Of a stretch of DNA of 64,000 nt, positions 26,553-36,556 are shown piece after piece. Position 1 is the first letter of the stretch, and each line of letters starts with the position of its first letter. The DNA is from Polaribacter butkevichii (GTDB lineage: Bacteria > Bacteroidota > Bacteroidia > Flavobacteriales > Flavobacteriaceae). The notes under the pieces are model-generated. The model ran no database searches and was not told the origin of the DNA. It was given only the letters and a program-made list of their open reading frames with translations. The DNA is taken from the NCBI RefSeq assembly GCF_038024105.1, contig NZ_CP150661.1, positions 1,631,001 to 1,695,000 on the forward strand. The letters are read 5' to 3'. A program made the translations under genes and the position numbers.

Positions 26553-27827
26553 TTAATAAATATTAGACTCAGAAGTTCTTTGACTAATAGAGCTAGAAAA
26601 AATAGCTAGCATTCTTTTTGCAATACCTGTCCAACCAAAATTACGACGGGCAAAACGTGCTCCTTCTACAGACATTTCGTTTCTTAATTTTGGATATAAA
26701 AGAGGCATTGCCATCATAGCACCAAATTCTTTTGGTCTGTGTGGATCTGCAAATAAACCTTGATTACCAAAGTCAATTAAATCGCACAAACCACCATGAA
26801 CAGTAATTACACTTGGTGTACCACAAGCCATTGCTTCAATAGCAACCATACCAAAAGGTTCGTATCTAGAAGGCATTGCAAAAACACTTGCAGATCTATA
26901 TACATTTGCTAAATCTTCATCAGCTATATAATTTTTCCACTTAATTTTATCCATCAAGCCTAACTCTTCTGCCAATTCTTTTAACTTTTCGATTCCATCT
27001 CTATCTTGCTGAGAATCTCCACCAATAGCAGCTACTAATCTCGCTTCCGGACACAACTCAAAAACAGTAGGTAAAGCATGTAATAATAAATCATAGCCTT
27101 TATTATGCGCCATTCTACCCAACGCTAAAATATCAGTTGGTTTGATATCGTATTTTAATCGGATTTTATCATTTTCTTTAGAAGGAACAGGAAAAAATCT
27201 ATTTTCATCAATTCCAGGAGGAATCATACTACAATTTCTAGACAATACATCATATTGCTGTATTAATAAGTCTACTTGAGGAAGTGTTGTTGCAATAACA
27301 AAATTACACATCTGATACACAAAATATTCTTTTCTGATGCGCTCTTTAAATCGATAGGTTTTCTCCATTTCTTTCTCATCCATATCACTTCCCATAGAGT
27401 GCTGTTTCCACCAACCTAAAGAATGCGGCGTATGTACATGACAAATACCTAATTCCTCTGCAATTTTTTGTCCTGCCCAACCTGCATCCCAATAATGAGA
27501 ATACACCACATCATATTTCTTATTTTCTTTTTTTATGGCTGCCAACGTATTGGTTACAAATTTTTTAAGATGATCGTGCATATCCTCTTTTCTGATAAAC
27601 TTTTTACCTCCAAAAGGAATTCTCCACACATTAAAATTATCATCTACATGGTCATATTCTGGTTGATCTTCAAACTGCCGTGTTACCAAATCTACACGTT
27701 TACCTAATCGACTAAATCTATCTGCTAATTCTAATACATATACTACTTGACCTCCTGTATCTGGTTTTCCTAATTCAGCATTTGCTGCCACATATCCGTG
27801 TAAAGAGATCATTAATATTGATTTCAT
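26553..27827 (-). CDS. Sucrose-phosphate-synthase-like GT4 glycosyltransferase
   Basis: A 424-residue GT4 enzyme. The N-terminal loop ELGKPDTGGQVVYVLELA at 18-35 is the sucrose synthase/sucrose-phosphate-synthase hallmark (DTGGQ), which binds fructose 6-phosphate in SPS. SRYEPFGMVAIEAMACG near 312-328 supplies the donor-binding E-x7-E motif. HGGLCDLI near 333 continues it. It would join NDP-glucose and fructose 6-phosphate into sucrose 6-phosphate. It lies 4 bases after the HAD-glycosidase gene and 9 bases before the kinase. Bacterial SPS proteins are often this short. Another phosphosugar acceptor cannot be excluded. Confidence 0.78.
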   Translation of the reverse strand: MKSILMISLHGYVAANAELGKPDTGGQVVYVLELADRFSRLGKRVDLVTRQFEDQPEYDHVDDNFNVWRIPFGGKKFIRKEDMHDHLKKFVTNTLAAIKKENKKYDVVYSHYWDAGWAGQKIAEELGICHVHTPHSLGWWKQHSMGSDMDEKEMEKTYRFKERIRKEYFVYQMCNFVIATTLPQVDLLIQQYDVLSRNCSMIPPGIDENRFFPVPSKENDKIRLKYDIKPTDILALGRMAHNKGYDLLLHALPTVFELCPEARLVAAIGGDSQQDRDGIEKLKELAEELGLMDKIKWKNYIADEDLANVYRSASVFAMPSRYEPFGMVAIEAMACGTPSVITVHGGLCDLIDFGNQGLFADPHRPKEFGAMMAMPLLYPKLRNEMSVEGARFARRNFGWTGIAKRMLAIFSSSISQRTSESNIY

Positions 27828-27831
27828 ATTT

Positions 27832-29925
27832 CTAGTTTTTAGTTTTAATTATTTTTAAATCATTACAAGCTGAGATGTATTGGGCTGCAGACCAAGCTTG
27901 ATATGCTTTCCCCATAGGTTTTCCGGTTGTTCCGTGTGCCCACTCTGTAAACTCCCACGCTTCATTAATTCCTTCTTTATTAATTAGCGCTAATTTGTGT
28001 AACTCTGCAATGGCAACATCTTTAAAACCTAATTTATTTACAAATTTTACCCAAAACCCACCCACAAAAGGCCAAATACCACCATTGTGATAGTGATTTG
28101 GTAAATTGAGAAGGTTTACGGTGTAATAAGGTTTCCAATCTGGATCTCCCGGACTTACAACGGGATATACATTTGCAACAGGAAAAGGATCATTTACCCC
28201 AACACCTAACATAAACTTAAAAGTTTGATGCGCTTTTTCTGCATCTATGGTTCCGTGTAAAAAGGCCAAAACATTTCCTAAAACATCGCAACGCCAACTA
28301 AAATCGAAGGGTGTAGTTTGTGCTATTAAATAAGACGTATCTCCTAAAGTAAATTGCTTTTCTGCAAAAGAAACCGATTGAAATAATTTTTGCTGAGTAG
28401 AAGGCCAAAAATTTTGTACAATTTCCTTTTTTATCACCTGAGACCATCTTATATATTCGCCTGCATCTTCATGGCTCCCTAGCATTTCTAACATTCGCCC
28501 GAAACAAACATTAGAACGATACCAAAGAATTTCATCATATAAAATATTATAACTCCTACCAAATAAATCAGTCCAATCTCCTGCTTCAGGGATTTCTAAA
28601 AGGGCATCATTATTACTGTCATGAGCGCCTAACCAACGCATGGTTTCTTTTATATCTCCAATATATTTTCTTAAAAACTGAATGTCTTTAGTAACATTTA
28701 CATATTCGTAAAATGCAATTACCACCCAAATACCACTATCTATAGAACAAATACCACCAACTCCAGAATAATCTGGTTCACCATCTTTTAATCTTACATT
28801 CGCAGGAATTTGTCCGTTTCTAGAAATATTCTCTAGCAAGGTTATTAAAGTCTGTCTTTGACATTGGTGTATTTCTTCATCCTCTATTAAAGACAGCGAA
28901 CCAATTACTGTTATGGCGCCATCTCTAGCCCAAACACTATGATAATTTTCATCGGTACCATTCGGAATATTGTCTTTTATAGAACAAGCTGAAAAACCAA
29001 GTGGCGTAATATTTTTTCTTAACGCTTCTATTGCTTTTACATAACCTTCTTGAATTAAAGCTATTTTTTCATCATCATCTTCTAAAGCTATATTGTCTAA
29101 TTCCTTTTTGATAAAGAAATCTTCAGAATGATCAATATTTGTATTTTCAAGGGCTTCTTTTGGTAATATTTCATAGAAAATGAGTCCTTCTATAATACCA
29201 TCTCCTTTTTCTTTTTCTGTATGATAGACTTTTTTATGTTTTGTATACAGGTATAGTTCATCATGTGCATTGGCAACTACAATTCCGGAAACATTTTTTA
29301 AATCGAACATAGCAGAATCATTACCACTATCCCCTGCTACTAAAACCTGATCTGATTTTAAATCTAATCTTTTTAACAACCATTGTAATGCGTTTCCTTT
29401 ATTTGCCCATTTAGGTAAAATATCTAAAAATTTGTTACCAGAATATACCACATTTACATCCATATCTGCATCTGCAAAATCTTGTGCTATTTCATCTATC
29501 AGTTCATTACTAGCATCATGAAAAAAATAACTTCTTTTATATGAATGTTGAAATTTACTAGGTTGATCACTAATAGGATGTGTTATTTTTTGAATGATAT
29601 TTTCTACAGCTTCTAAATTCCAACCATCATCTAAAACATCATTGAATTCTTTTTCTACAGCTCCTTTTTTATAATTATAAATATGAGTACCCACACCAGA
29701 AATAATAAAATCTGGTTTAGGAAGTACTTTTTTATCTATTAAATCTAAAACATCATCAATTAAACGTCCGGTATTATAGGTTAGAATTACATCGTTTTGA
29801 TCTTGATACTTTTCCCAAGTTTTTTTAAAATTACTTTTATAGGTGTGAAAATCAATTAAGGTATTATCAATATCAAATGATAATAATTTTATTTTATTTT
29901 CAATTTTTAAGCTATTTAAGGTCAT
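27832..29925 (-). CDS. HAD phosphatase (SPP-like) / GH100-like glycosidase fusion
   Basis: A 697-residue two-domain protein. Residues about 14-255 are a HAD-IIB phosphatase of the sucrose-phosphate-phosphatase type: SFDIDNTLID (Asp18, Asp20; DxDNT replaces the usual DxDGT), LTYNTGR near 48, NKGNALQWLL near 177, and GDSGNDSAMF near 200. Residues about 290-690 are an alpha6/alpha6-barrel glycosidase resembling GH100 neutral/alkaline invertases (RDGAITV near 333, GGICSIDSGIWVV near 395), though glycogen-debranching-like families share the fold. It could dephosphorylate sucrose 6-phosphate and also hydrolyse sucrose. It is first in the trio with SPS-like and fructokinase-like genes. Domain family assignment of the second half is less sure. 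Confidence 0.72.
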   Translation of the reverse strand: MTLNSLKIENKIKLLSFDIDNTLIDFHTYKSNFKKTWEKYQDQNDVILTYNTGRLIDDVLDLIDKKVLPKPDFIISGVGTHIYNYKKGAVEKEFNDVLDDGWNLEAVENIIQKITHPISDQPSKFQHSYKRSYFFHDASNELIDEIAQDFADADMDVNVVYSGNKFLDILPKWANKGNALQWLLKRLDLKSDQVLVAGDSGNDSAMFDLKNVSGIVVANAHDELYLYTKHKKVYHTEKEKGDGIIEGLIFYEILPKEALENTNIDHSEDFFIKKELDNIALEDDDEKIALIQEGYVKAIEALRKNITPLGFSACSIKDNIPNGTDENYHSVWARDGAITVIGSLSLIEDEEIHQCQRQTLITLLENISRNGQIPANVRLKDGEPDYSGVGGICSIDSGIWVVIAFYEYVNVTKDIQFLRKYIGDIKETMRWLGAHDSNNDALLEIPEAGDWTDLFGRSYNILYDEILWYRSNVCFGRMLEMLGSHEDAGEYIRWSQVIKKEIVQNFWPSTQQKLFQSVSFAEKQFTLGDTSYLIAQTTPFDFSWRCDVLGNVLAFLHGTIDAEKAHQTFKFMLGVGVNDPFPVANVYPVVSPGDPDWKPYYTVNLLNLPNHYHNGGIWPFVGGFWVKFVNKLGFKDVAIAELHKLALINKEGINEAWEFTEWAHGTTGKPMGKAYQAWSAAQYISACNDLKIIKTKN

Positions 29926-29970
29926 TTCATTGTGTTTTTAAGAGAGAATCATTAATAACACTGAATTTAA

Positions 29971-30156
29971 TTAAAAATTAAAGAGCAACCAAAAGTTAGG
30001 ACGAGTATCGTTATTTGTAGTTTGATTTTTATGATTGTGATAATTATGGCTATCATAAAATACTAAATAAGGAATAGTGAAAGAAAATAATTTTATTTTT
30101 CCATCAAAGTTTCTTTCAATTATATAAATAAATAAAAAGTCTTTATAAGTGAGCTT
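29971..30156 (-). pseudogene. Possible 3' remnant of a protein-coding gene (61 codons, no start)
   Basis: On the minus strand, a frame open for 61 codons between a TAA at 30157-30159 and a TAA at 29971 has no ATG, GTG or TTG start. Its product ends LVFYDSHNYHNHKN...TRPNFWLLFNF; the final aromatic-rich stretch ending in Phe looks like the last strand of an outer-membrane barrel protein. It fills most of the 337-base spacer between two genes, which otherwise holds only a terminator. It may be a decayed gene upstream of the sucrose locus. Chance open frame in AT-rich DNA is the alternative. Confidence 0.3.
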
Positions 30157-30218
30157 TTAAATTGCTTGCAATATTGTATTTCTATACTGAAAACTAAAAA
30201 CAGTATTAAGGGGTAAAA

Positions 30219-30248
30219 TAAAAAAACGAGCAAGTTGCTCGTTTTTTT
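30219..30248. terminator. Bidirectional intrinsic terminator
   Basis: CGAGCAA and TTGCTCG (30227-30241) form a compact stem with A-run and T-run on either side (AAAAAA before, TTTTTTT after), suited to terminate in both directions. It follows the stop of the minus-strand gene at 30263 by about 15 bases. Confidence 0.85.
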
Positions 30249-30262
30249 GTTTTATGATATAA

Positions 30263-30706
30263 TTAAAAAAGACCTAACCGAACACTTGGTGTACCAATTT
30301 TAATACTTGTATGACTCGTTCTTCTATAAGGTCTTCTTTCATTATTATAATATCCATAGTAATAAAAATTAGCATGATATTGATAGTGTGTACTATGTTC
30401 ACAATGATTATTACAATGCTCATAATGTTCTGAATAAGCATCTTTTTTCCCTTGCATATAAGCCTTATATGCTACTCGGTCTCTTTTTTTTAATTCTTTT
30501 TCATACTCTTTCTGTTCTTTCCAAAACTTATTTTCATCAGCTTTAGAAGTTCCTTTAAAATCTTGTTCAAACTTAGCGTCTTCCTTAGCTCTTTGCTGGT
30601 AATACCTTTTTATATCAGCTTTAGACTTTTTTTCTGAGTCTTGAGCAAAAATGAAAGTTGCAGAAAAAAAAAGAATTATTGTAAAAATTGATTTAATTAC
30701 TTTCAT
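30263..30706 (-). CDS. Secreted His/Tyr-rich protein of unknown function
   Basis: A 147-residue protein with a signal peptide (cleavage near FAQ, residue 22). The middle (about 25-90) is a highly charged, Lys/Glu-rich helical region, and about 95-125 is packed with His, Tyr and Asn, including HYEHCNNHCEH (two Cys among several His). That cluster could bind metal, but this is inference. The last 20 residues are Arg/Ser-rich and end in a hydrophobic GLF. No known family was recognised. The start is the first Met of a good signal peptide. Confidence 0.6.
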   Translation of the reverse strand: MKVIKSIFTIILFFSATFIFAQDSEKKSKADIKRYYQQRAKEDAKFEQDFKGTSKADENKFWKEQKEYEKELKKRDRVAYKAYMQGKKDAYSEHYEHCNNHCEHSTHYQYHANFYYYGYYNNERRPYRRTSHTSIKIGTPSVRLGLF

Positions 30707-30805
30707 AATAATGGTTTTAATAGTGAATAATTTGTTTTCTTATTAGTAAAACAACTATAGCCCTATTTACCCTACCAAAATTATAAAATAATTTACGCTT
30801 GTAAC

Positions 30806-31720
30806 TTAATCTCTTATCAAAGGCATTGTAGAGCAACGTAATAAACCTTCCTGTTTCGCTATTTCAGAATAAGAAACTTCTTCTACTGTAAAACCATTCT
30901 GCCTTAACCAAGTATTTAATCTTGTAAAGTTTTTTTCAGAAATAATAACTTCTTCAGAGATTGAAAAAACATTACTATTCATATTATACATTTCTTCTTT
31001 TGTAATTTCAAAAATATTTTCTTTTCCAAAATAGTTAACCAACCATTCATATTCACTTTCTACTAAAAATCCGTTTTTATGAAGAATAGCTTTGTCTTTT
31101 CCTATTGGTTGAAAACAACAATCTAAATGCAATGCATTCTCTTTTGCATTTGTATTCGATTTTCTTAATTCAAAAGATTTTACTTTTTTATGAGGAAATA
31201 ATTCTTGCAACGCAATTACTGCGTCTATATTTGTGCGTGCCGTAATATAATCTGCATAATCACTTCCAGAATAAGTACCAATAAAAATATAATCATTCCA
31301 GGGCATTACATCTCCTCCTTCTACATGACACTCTTTAGGTAAAACAACCACCTTATTTAAGTCTATTTGAGTAATCACTTTATCTATGGCTTTGTACTCT
31401 TTTTCTCTATCTGGAAGAATATTTGCCTCGATAAAAGTATCTTCTATAACAAAAGCAATATCTCTAGAAAAAATCTGATTATAATTTTCTATTACGTCTG
31501 GTCTAAATACTTTAACATCATATTTTTTTAAAATATTAGCTACGGCTTCTATTTCTAAGACCATTGCTGATTCTTTTGGATAGGTACCAGCTAACACGTG
31601 TTCTATACTTTTAGGATCATAACAATCTTCTACTTTAGGCACACCACCATTACTATTTGCTATACCTAAAATTACAGCTCTTAATCTTGACGTTTCGTTT
31701 TTAATATTAAGTTTTAACAT
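30806..31720 (-). CDS. Arginine deiminase-fold amidinohydrolase/amidinotransferase
   Basis: A 304-residue enzyme of the guanidino-group modifying superfamily. The catalytic set is visible: FSRDIAF with Asp87, HVEGGD with Glu134 and Asp137, His198 in HLDCCFQPIG, and Cys296 in LLRCSTMPL near the C-terminus. Members act on arginine, N-methylarginine or other guanidino compounds, either hydrolysing or transferring the amidino group. The length (about 300) fits the DDAH/amidinotransferase-like group rather than arginine deiminase (about 410). The substrate is unknown. It is the next gene after gltA but separated by a terminator. Confidence 0.8.
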   Translation of the reverse strand: MLKLNIKNETSRLRAVILGIANSNGGVPKVEDCYDPKSIEHVLAGTYPKESAMVLEIEAVANILKKYDVKVFRPDVIENYNQIFSRDIAFVIEDTFIEANILPDREKEYKAIDKVITQIDLNKVVVLPKECHVEGGDVMPWNDYIFIGTYSGSDYADYITARTNIDAVIALQELFPHKKVKSFELRKSNTNAKENALHLDCCFQPIGKDKAILHKNGFLVESEYEWLVNYFGKENIFEITKEEMYNMNSNVFSISEEVIISEKNFTRLNTWLRQNGFTVEEVSYSEIAKQEGLLRCSTMPLIRD

Positions 31721-31732
31721 ATATAAAGGGAT

Positions 31733-31760
31733 AAAAAAAGCTTCATAAAATATGAAGCTT
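31733..31760 (-). terminator. Intrinsic terminator of gltA
   Basis: AAGCTTCATA (31738-31747) and TATGAAGCTT (31751-31760) form a perfect 10-bp stem with a 3-nt loop. On the minus strand a T7 run follows. It sits 24 bases after the gltA stop and 13 bases before the ATG of the next gene. Confidence 0.85.
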
Positions 31761-31783
31761 TGTTTTTGTAAATGTAATAAATT

Positions 31784-33070
31784 TTATCTTTTCTCTATGC
31801 CTACAAATGGTCTGTAATTCTCACCAACATAAATTTGACGAGGTCTACCTATTGGTTCTTTATTAAGACGCATTTCTTTCCATTGAGCAATCCAACCTGG
31901 TAAACGACCTAAAGCAAACATTACTGTAAACATTTCTGTAGGTATTCCCATAGCTCTATAAATGATACCTGAATAGAAATCTACGTTTGGATAAAGTTTT
32001 CTTTCTACAAAATAAGGATCTTTTAAAGCTTCTTGCTCTAAACTTCTTGCTATTTCTAAAATAGGATCTTTAACACCTAAATCATTTAAAAGTTCATCTG
32101 CAGCTGCTTTAATAATTTTAGCTCTTGGATCAAAGTTTTTATAAACTCTATGACCAAATCCCATTAAACGGAAAGAATCATTTTTATCTTTTGCTTTTTC
32201 CATGTATTTTTTGGTATCACCACCATCAGCTCTAATAGCTTCTAACATTTCTAAAACAGCTTGGTTTGCTCCACCGTGTAATGGTCCCCAAAGTGCAGAA
32301 ATACCAGCAGAAAGAGAGGCAAATAAACCTGCATGAGAAGAACCTACAATTCTAACAGTAGAAGTAGAACAGTTTTGCTCATGATCTGCATGTAAGATTA
32401 ATAATTTATCTAAAGCATCTTTAACTATCGGGTTAATTACAAAATCCTCATTTGGTTGTTTAAACATCATAAACATCAAATTCTCTACATACCCTAAAGA
32501 TTTTTTTCCATAATTTAAGTGCATTCCTTTTTGCTTACGCATTGTCCAAGACACTAAAACCGGAAACTTTGCCATAATACGTACAATTGCATTGTACATA
32601 TCTTCTCTAGATTCAACATTTACAGAAGAAGGATTAAAAGCTGTTAGTGCACTTGTTAATGAAGACAAAACTCCCATAGGGTGTGCTGTCTTAGGAAACG
32701 CCTCTAGAATTTTTCTAACATCATCATCAACTAAAGAATGGTCTCTAATATCATTATGAAATTTATCTAATTGTTCTTTTGTTGGTAAATTACCAAAAAT
32801 TAAAGCATAAGAAACTTCTAAAAAGTCTGCTTTTTCAGCTAGTTCTTCAATTGAATAACCCCTATATCGTAAAACTCCTTTTTCTCCATCTAAAAAAGTA
32901 ATAGCACTTTCGCAAGAACCTGTATTCTTATAACCAGGATCTATTGTTATTACTCCATTAGTTGCACTCCTTAGAGTTTTAATATTTATAGCAACTTCAT
33001 TCTCTGTTCCTTTTACAAGTGGAAACTCATAAGAATTGTCTCCAATATGTAATTTAGCTGTATCTGACAT
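31784..33070 (-). CDS. gltA: Citrate synthase
   Basis: A 428-residue type II citrate synthase, condensing oxaloacetate and acetyl-CoA to citrate in the TCA cycle. The catalytic and binding motifs are intact: HADHEQNCSTSTVR near 224, SSHAGLFASLSAGISALWGPLHGG with the catalytic His in GPLHGG near 266, GFGHRVYKNFDPRA near 302 with the second His, and NVDFYSG near 362 with the catalytic Asp. Length equals E. coli-type enzymes. It stands between eno and the amidinohydrolase, with terminators on both sides. Confidence 0.97.
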   Translation of the reverse strand: MSDTAKLHIGDNSYEFPLVKGTENEVAINIKTLRSATNGVITIDPGYKNTGSCESAITFLDGEKGVLRYRGYSIEELAEKADFLEVSYALIFGNLPTKEQLDKFHNDIRDHSLVDDDVRKILEAFPKTAHPMGVLSSLTSALTAFNPSSVNVESREDMYNAIVRIMAKFPVLVSWTMRKQKGMHLNYGKKSLGYVENLMFMMFKQPNEDFVINPIVKDALDKLLILHADHEQNCSTSTVRIVGSSHAGLFASLSAGISALWGPLHGGANQAVLEMLEAIRADGGDTKKYMEKAKDKNDSFRLMGFGHRVYKNFDPRAKIIKAAADELLNDLGVKDPILEIARSLEQEALKDPYFVERKLYPNVDFYSGIIYRAMGIPTEMFTVMFALGRLPGWIAQWKEMRLNKEPIGRPRQIYVGENYRPFVGIEKR

Positions 33071-33194
33071 TTACCCTTGATTTTTTTTGTATTGTTTAGT
33101 GTCACGAAGATACCAAATTTTAGAAGATTTTAAAAGGTTGTACTCATAGATTTTAGAAATTTTAAAATAACATTAACTTATGTGGCTAGTAGGT

Positions 33195-33226
33195 AAAAAA
33201 AAACCTCATAATTTCTTATGAGGTTT
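33195..33226 (-). terminator. Intrinsic terminator of eno
   Basis: AAACCTCATAA (33201-33211) and TTATGAGGTTT (33216-33226) form an 11-bp stem with a 4-nt loop, followed on the minus strand by a T-run of about nine. It lies 22 bases after the eno stop. Confidence 0.9.
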
Positions 33227-33248
33227 TATAAATTATAAGAACAGTATC

Positions 33249-34547
<1,299 letters not shown>

Positions 34548-34661
34548 TTAATTAATTTAAAATCTTAAACTTGCTGAGGCTAAATTACGAAATGTCTAAA
34601 GCATTTAATAATTTGTACCTAATTAATTACGAAAACGTTTGCTAAAATTATTTTAATTAAA

Positions 34662-34691
34662 ATAAAAAAACCCACTCATAAAATGAGTGGG
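34662..34691 (-). terminator. Intrinsic terminator of carA
   Basis: CCCACTCAT (34671-34679) and ATGAGTGGG (34683-34691) form a 9-bp GC-rich stem with a 3-nt loop and a T7 run on the minus strand, about 120 bases after the carA stop. The rest of the 274-base carA-eno spacer shows a small GTGAT-ATCAC hairpin and no convincing promoter with both boxes. Confidence 0.85.
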
Positions 34692-34809
34692 AAAATTGCT
34701 ATGAAAAAGATTGTGATTTTTACATCACATTTCAAAAATAAGATTAAAAAGCCACCAATATTTTATTTTTTGATGAAAAACAATAATGTTACGATGGATG
34801 ACTTTTAAG

Positions 34810-35928
34810 TTAAGATAAAACTTTTTTAGCCTCTTTAATATTCTCTATAAATTGATCAAATAAATATTCAGCATCATGTGGCCCAGGACTTGCTTCTGGA
34901 TGGTATTGTACAGAAAAAACATTCTTGTCTTTCATACGGATACCTGCTACTGTATTATCATTTAAATGAACATGTGTAATCTCTACATTTTCATTTGCTT
35001 CCGTTTCTGCTCTATCAATGGCAAAACCGTGGTTTTGAGAAGTAATTTCTCCTTTACCTGTTAATAAATTTTTTACAGGATGATTAATTCCTCTGTGACC
35101 ATTGTGCATTTTATACGTAGAAATTCCATTAGCCAAAGCAATAACTTGATGTCCTAAACAGATACCAAATAAAGGTAAATTTCTTTTGATAATTTCTTTA
35201 GCTACTTCTTGGGCCTCAACTAATGGTTCTGGATCACCAGGTCCATTAGATATAAAATAACCATCAGGGTTAAAAGATGCTAAATCTTCAAAACTTGCAT
35301 TAAAAGGGAAAACTTTTACATAAGCTCCTCTTTTAACAAAATTTCTCAATATATTTTTTTTGATTCCAATATCTAAAGCAGATATCTTTAATTCTGCATT
35401 TTCATCCCCTACAAAATAAGGTTCTTTAGTAGATACTTTAGAAGCCAATTCTAAACCTTCCATACTTGGTACTTTGGCTAATTGTTCTTTTAATGCATCA
35501 ATATTATCAACATCTGTAGATATAATTGCATTCATGGCTCCATTATCTCTAATATAAGAAACTAATGCACGAGTATCAACATCAGAAATTGCAACCAAAT
35601 TATGTTTTGTAAACCAATCTTTTAAGTTTCCATTAGAGTCTACTCTAGAATGTGTAAAACTAAAATTTCTACAAATTAAACCTGAAATTTTTATTCCGTC
35701 AGATTCTACTTCCTCATCATTTACCCCGTAGTTACCAATATGTGCATTTGTAGCTACCATTAACTGGCCAAAATAAGATGGATCAGTAAAAATTTCTTGA
35801 TAACCAGTCATACCAGTATTAAAACAGATTTCTCCTGTAGATGTTCCTTCTATTCCTACAGATTTTCCATAAAAAATTGTTCCATCTGCTAATAAAACAA
35901 GTGCTTTTTTTCGTGTTTGATATTTCAT
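34810..35928 (-). CDS. carA: Carbamoyl-phosphate synthase small subunit
   Basis: A 372-residue glutaminase subunit that supplies ammonia for carbamoyl phosphate used in pyrimidine and arginine synthesis. The N-terminal CarA domain carries LADGTIFYGKSVG and ends before residue 180; the class I amidotransferase domain has SNGPGDPEPL, the nucleophile in GICLGHQ near 260, and His/Glu in YHPEASPGP near 345. carB is not in the window. Its promoter seems to be nested in the rplQ terminator just upstream, leaving a leader of only about 20 bases. Confidence 0.97.
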   Translation of the reverse strand: MKYQTRKKALVLLADGTIFYGKSVGIEGTSTGEICFNTGMTGYQEIFTDPSYFGQLMVATNAHIGNYGVNDEEVESDGIKISGLICRNFSFTHSRVDSNGNLKDWFTKHNLVAISDVDTRALVSYIRDNGAMNAIISTDVDNIDALKEQLAKVPSMEGLELASKVSTKEPYFVGDENAELKISALDIGIKKNILRNFVKRGAYVKVFPFNASFEDLASFNPDGYFISNGPGDPEPLVEAQEVAKEIIKRNLPLFGICLGHQVIALANGISTYKMHNGHRGINHPVKNLLTGKGEITSQNHGFAIDRAETEANENVEITHVHLNDNTVAGIRMKDKNVFSVQYHPEASPGPHDAEYLFDQFIENIKEAKKVLS

Positions 35929-35952
35929 TGATAGTTGTTGTGTTTCTTAATG

Positions 35953-35982
35953 CAAAAATATAAAAAAAGGGATAAACGTAAA
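35953..35982 (-). promoter_or_regulatory. Promoter of carA, nested in the rplQ terminator
   Basis: On the minus strand TTTA (35979-35982) is followed after 18 bases by TATTTTTG (35953-35960), an exact -7 match 24 bases before the carA start. The -33 box lies in the loop of the preceding terminator and the spacer includes one stem arm and the T-tract. Confidence 0.6.
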
Positions 35983-35996
35983 CGCTTATCCCTTTT
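35962..35996 (-). terminator. Intrinsic terminator of the alpha operon (after rplQ)
   Basis: On the minus strand AAAAGGGATAA (35996-35986) pairs with TTATCCCTTTT (35975-35965), an 11-bp stem with a 10-base loop followed by a short T-run. It ends the ribosomal cluster and overlaps the carA promoter. Confidence 0.85.
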
Positions 35997-36022
35997 AATA
36001 TGATTTAAAAAATTTTCATTTC

Positions 36023-36496
36023 TTATTCTTCAGATTTTTCTTCTGATGCAGTCCCTTCTACTTGCGGAGAATCAGCTTTCTTGCTTCTTCCTCTACGAGT
36101 AGTTTTCTTAGCTTTCTTACCATTAGGATTGTAAAGTTCGTTGTAATCAACCAATTCTACCATTGCCATAGGAGCATTATCCCCTTGACGGTTTCCTAAT
36201 TTGATGATACGAAGGTACCCTCCTGGTCTATCTCCTATTTTTACAGAAATTTCCTTAAATAATTCTGTAACTGCATATTTATCACGTAAGTGAGAAAAAA
36301 CAACACGTCTGTTGTGAGTAGTATCACTTTTAGACTTTGTTATTAATGGTTCTGCAAAAACTCTTAATGCTTTTGCTTTTGCCACTGTTGTGTTAATACG
36401 TTTATGTTCTATTAAAGAACAAGTCATATTAGCTAACATCGCTTTTCTGTGCGAAGTTGTTCTTCCTAAATGATTATGCTTTTTTCCGTGTCTCAT
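36023..36496 (-). CDS. rplQ: 50S ribosomal protein L17
   Basis: A 157-residue L17, a 50S subunit protein near the polypeptide exit tunnel. The N-terminus [12 protein letters not shown] and [15 protein letters not shown] are the family signature, and residues 1-120 cover the core. The Lys/Ser/Glu-rich tail of about 35 residues ([15 protein letters not shown] onward) is longer than in E. coli (127 aa), as usual in flavobacteria. It is the last gene of the alpha operon; a terminator follows that also holds the carA promoter. Confidence 0.97.
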   Translation of the reverse strand: MRHGKKHNHLGRTTSHRKAMLANMTCSLIEHKRINTTVAKAKALRVFAEPLITKSKSDTTHNRRVVFSHLRDKYAVTELFKEISVKIGDRPGGYLRIIKLGNRQGDNAPMAMVELVDYNELYNPNGKKAKKTTRRGRSKKADSPQVEGTASEEKSEE

Positions 36497-36556
36497 GACC
36501 TTTGTTTTATACTTTCATCTTGCATCTACTCATTTTGAGGAGCAAAATATGAAAAA

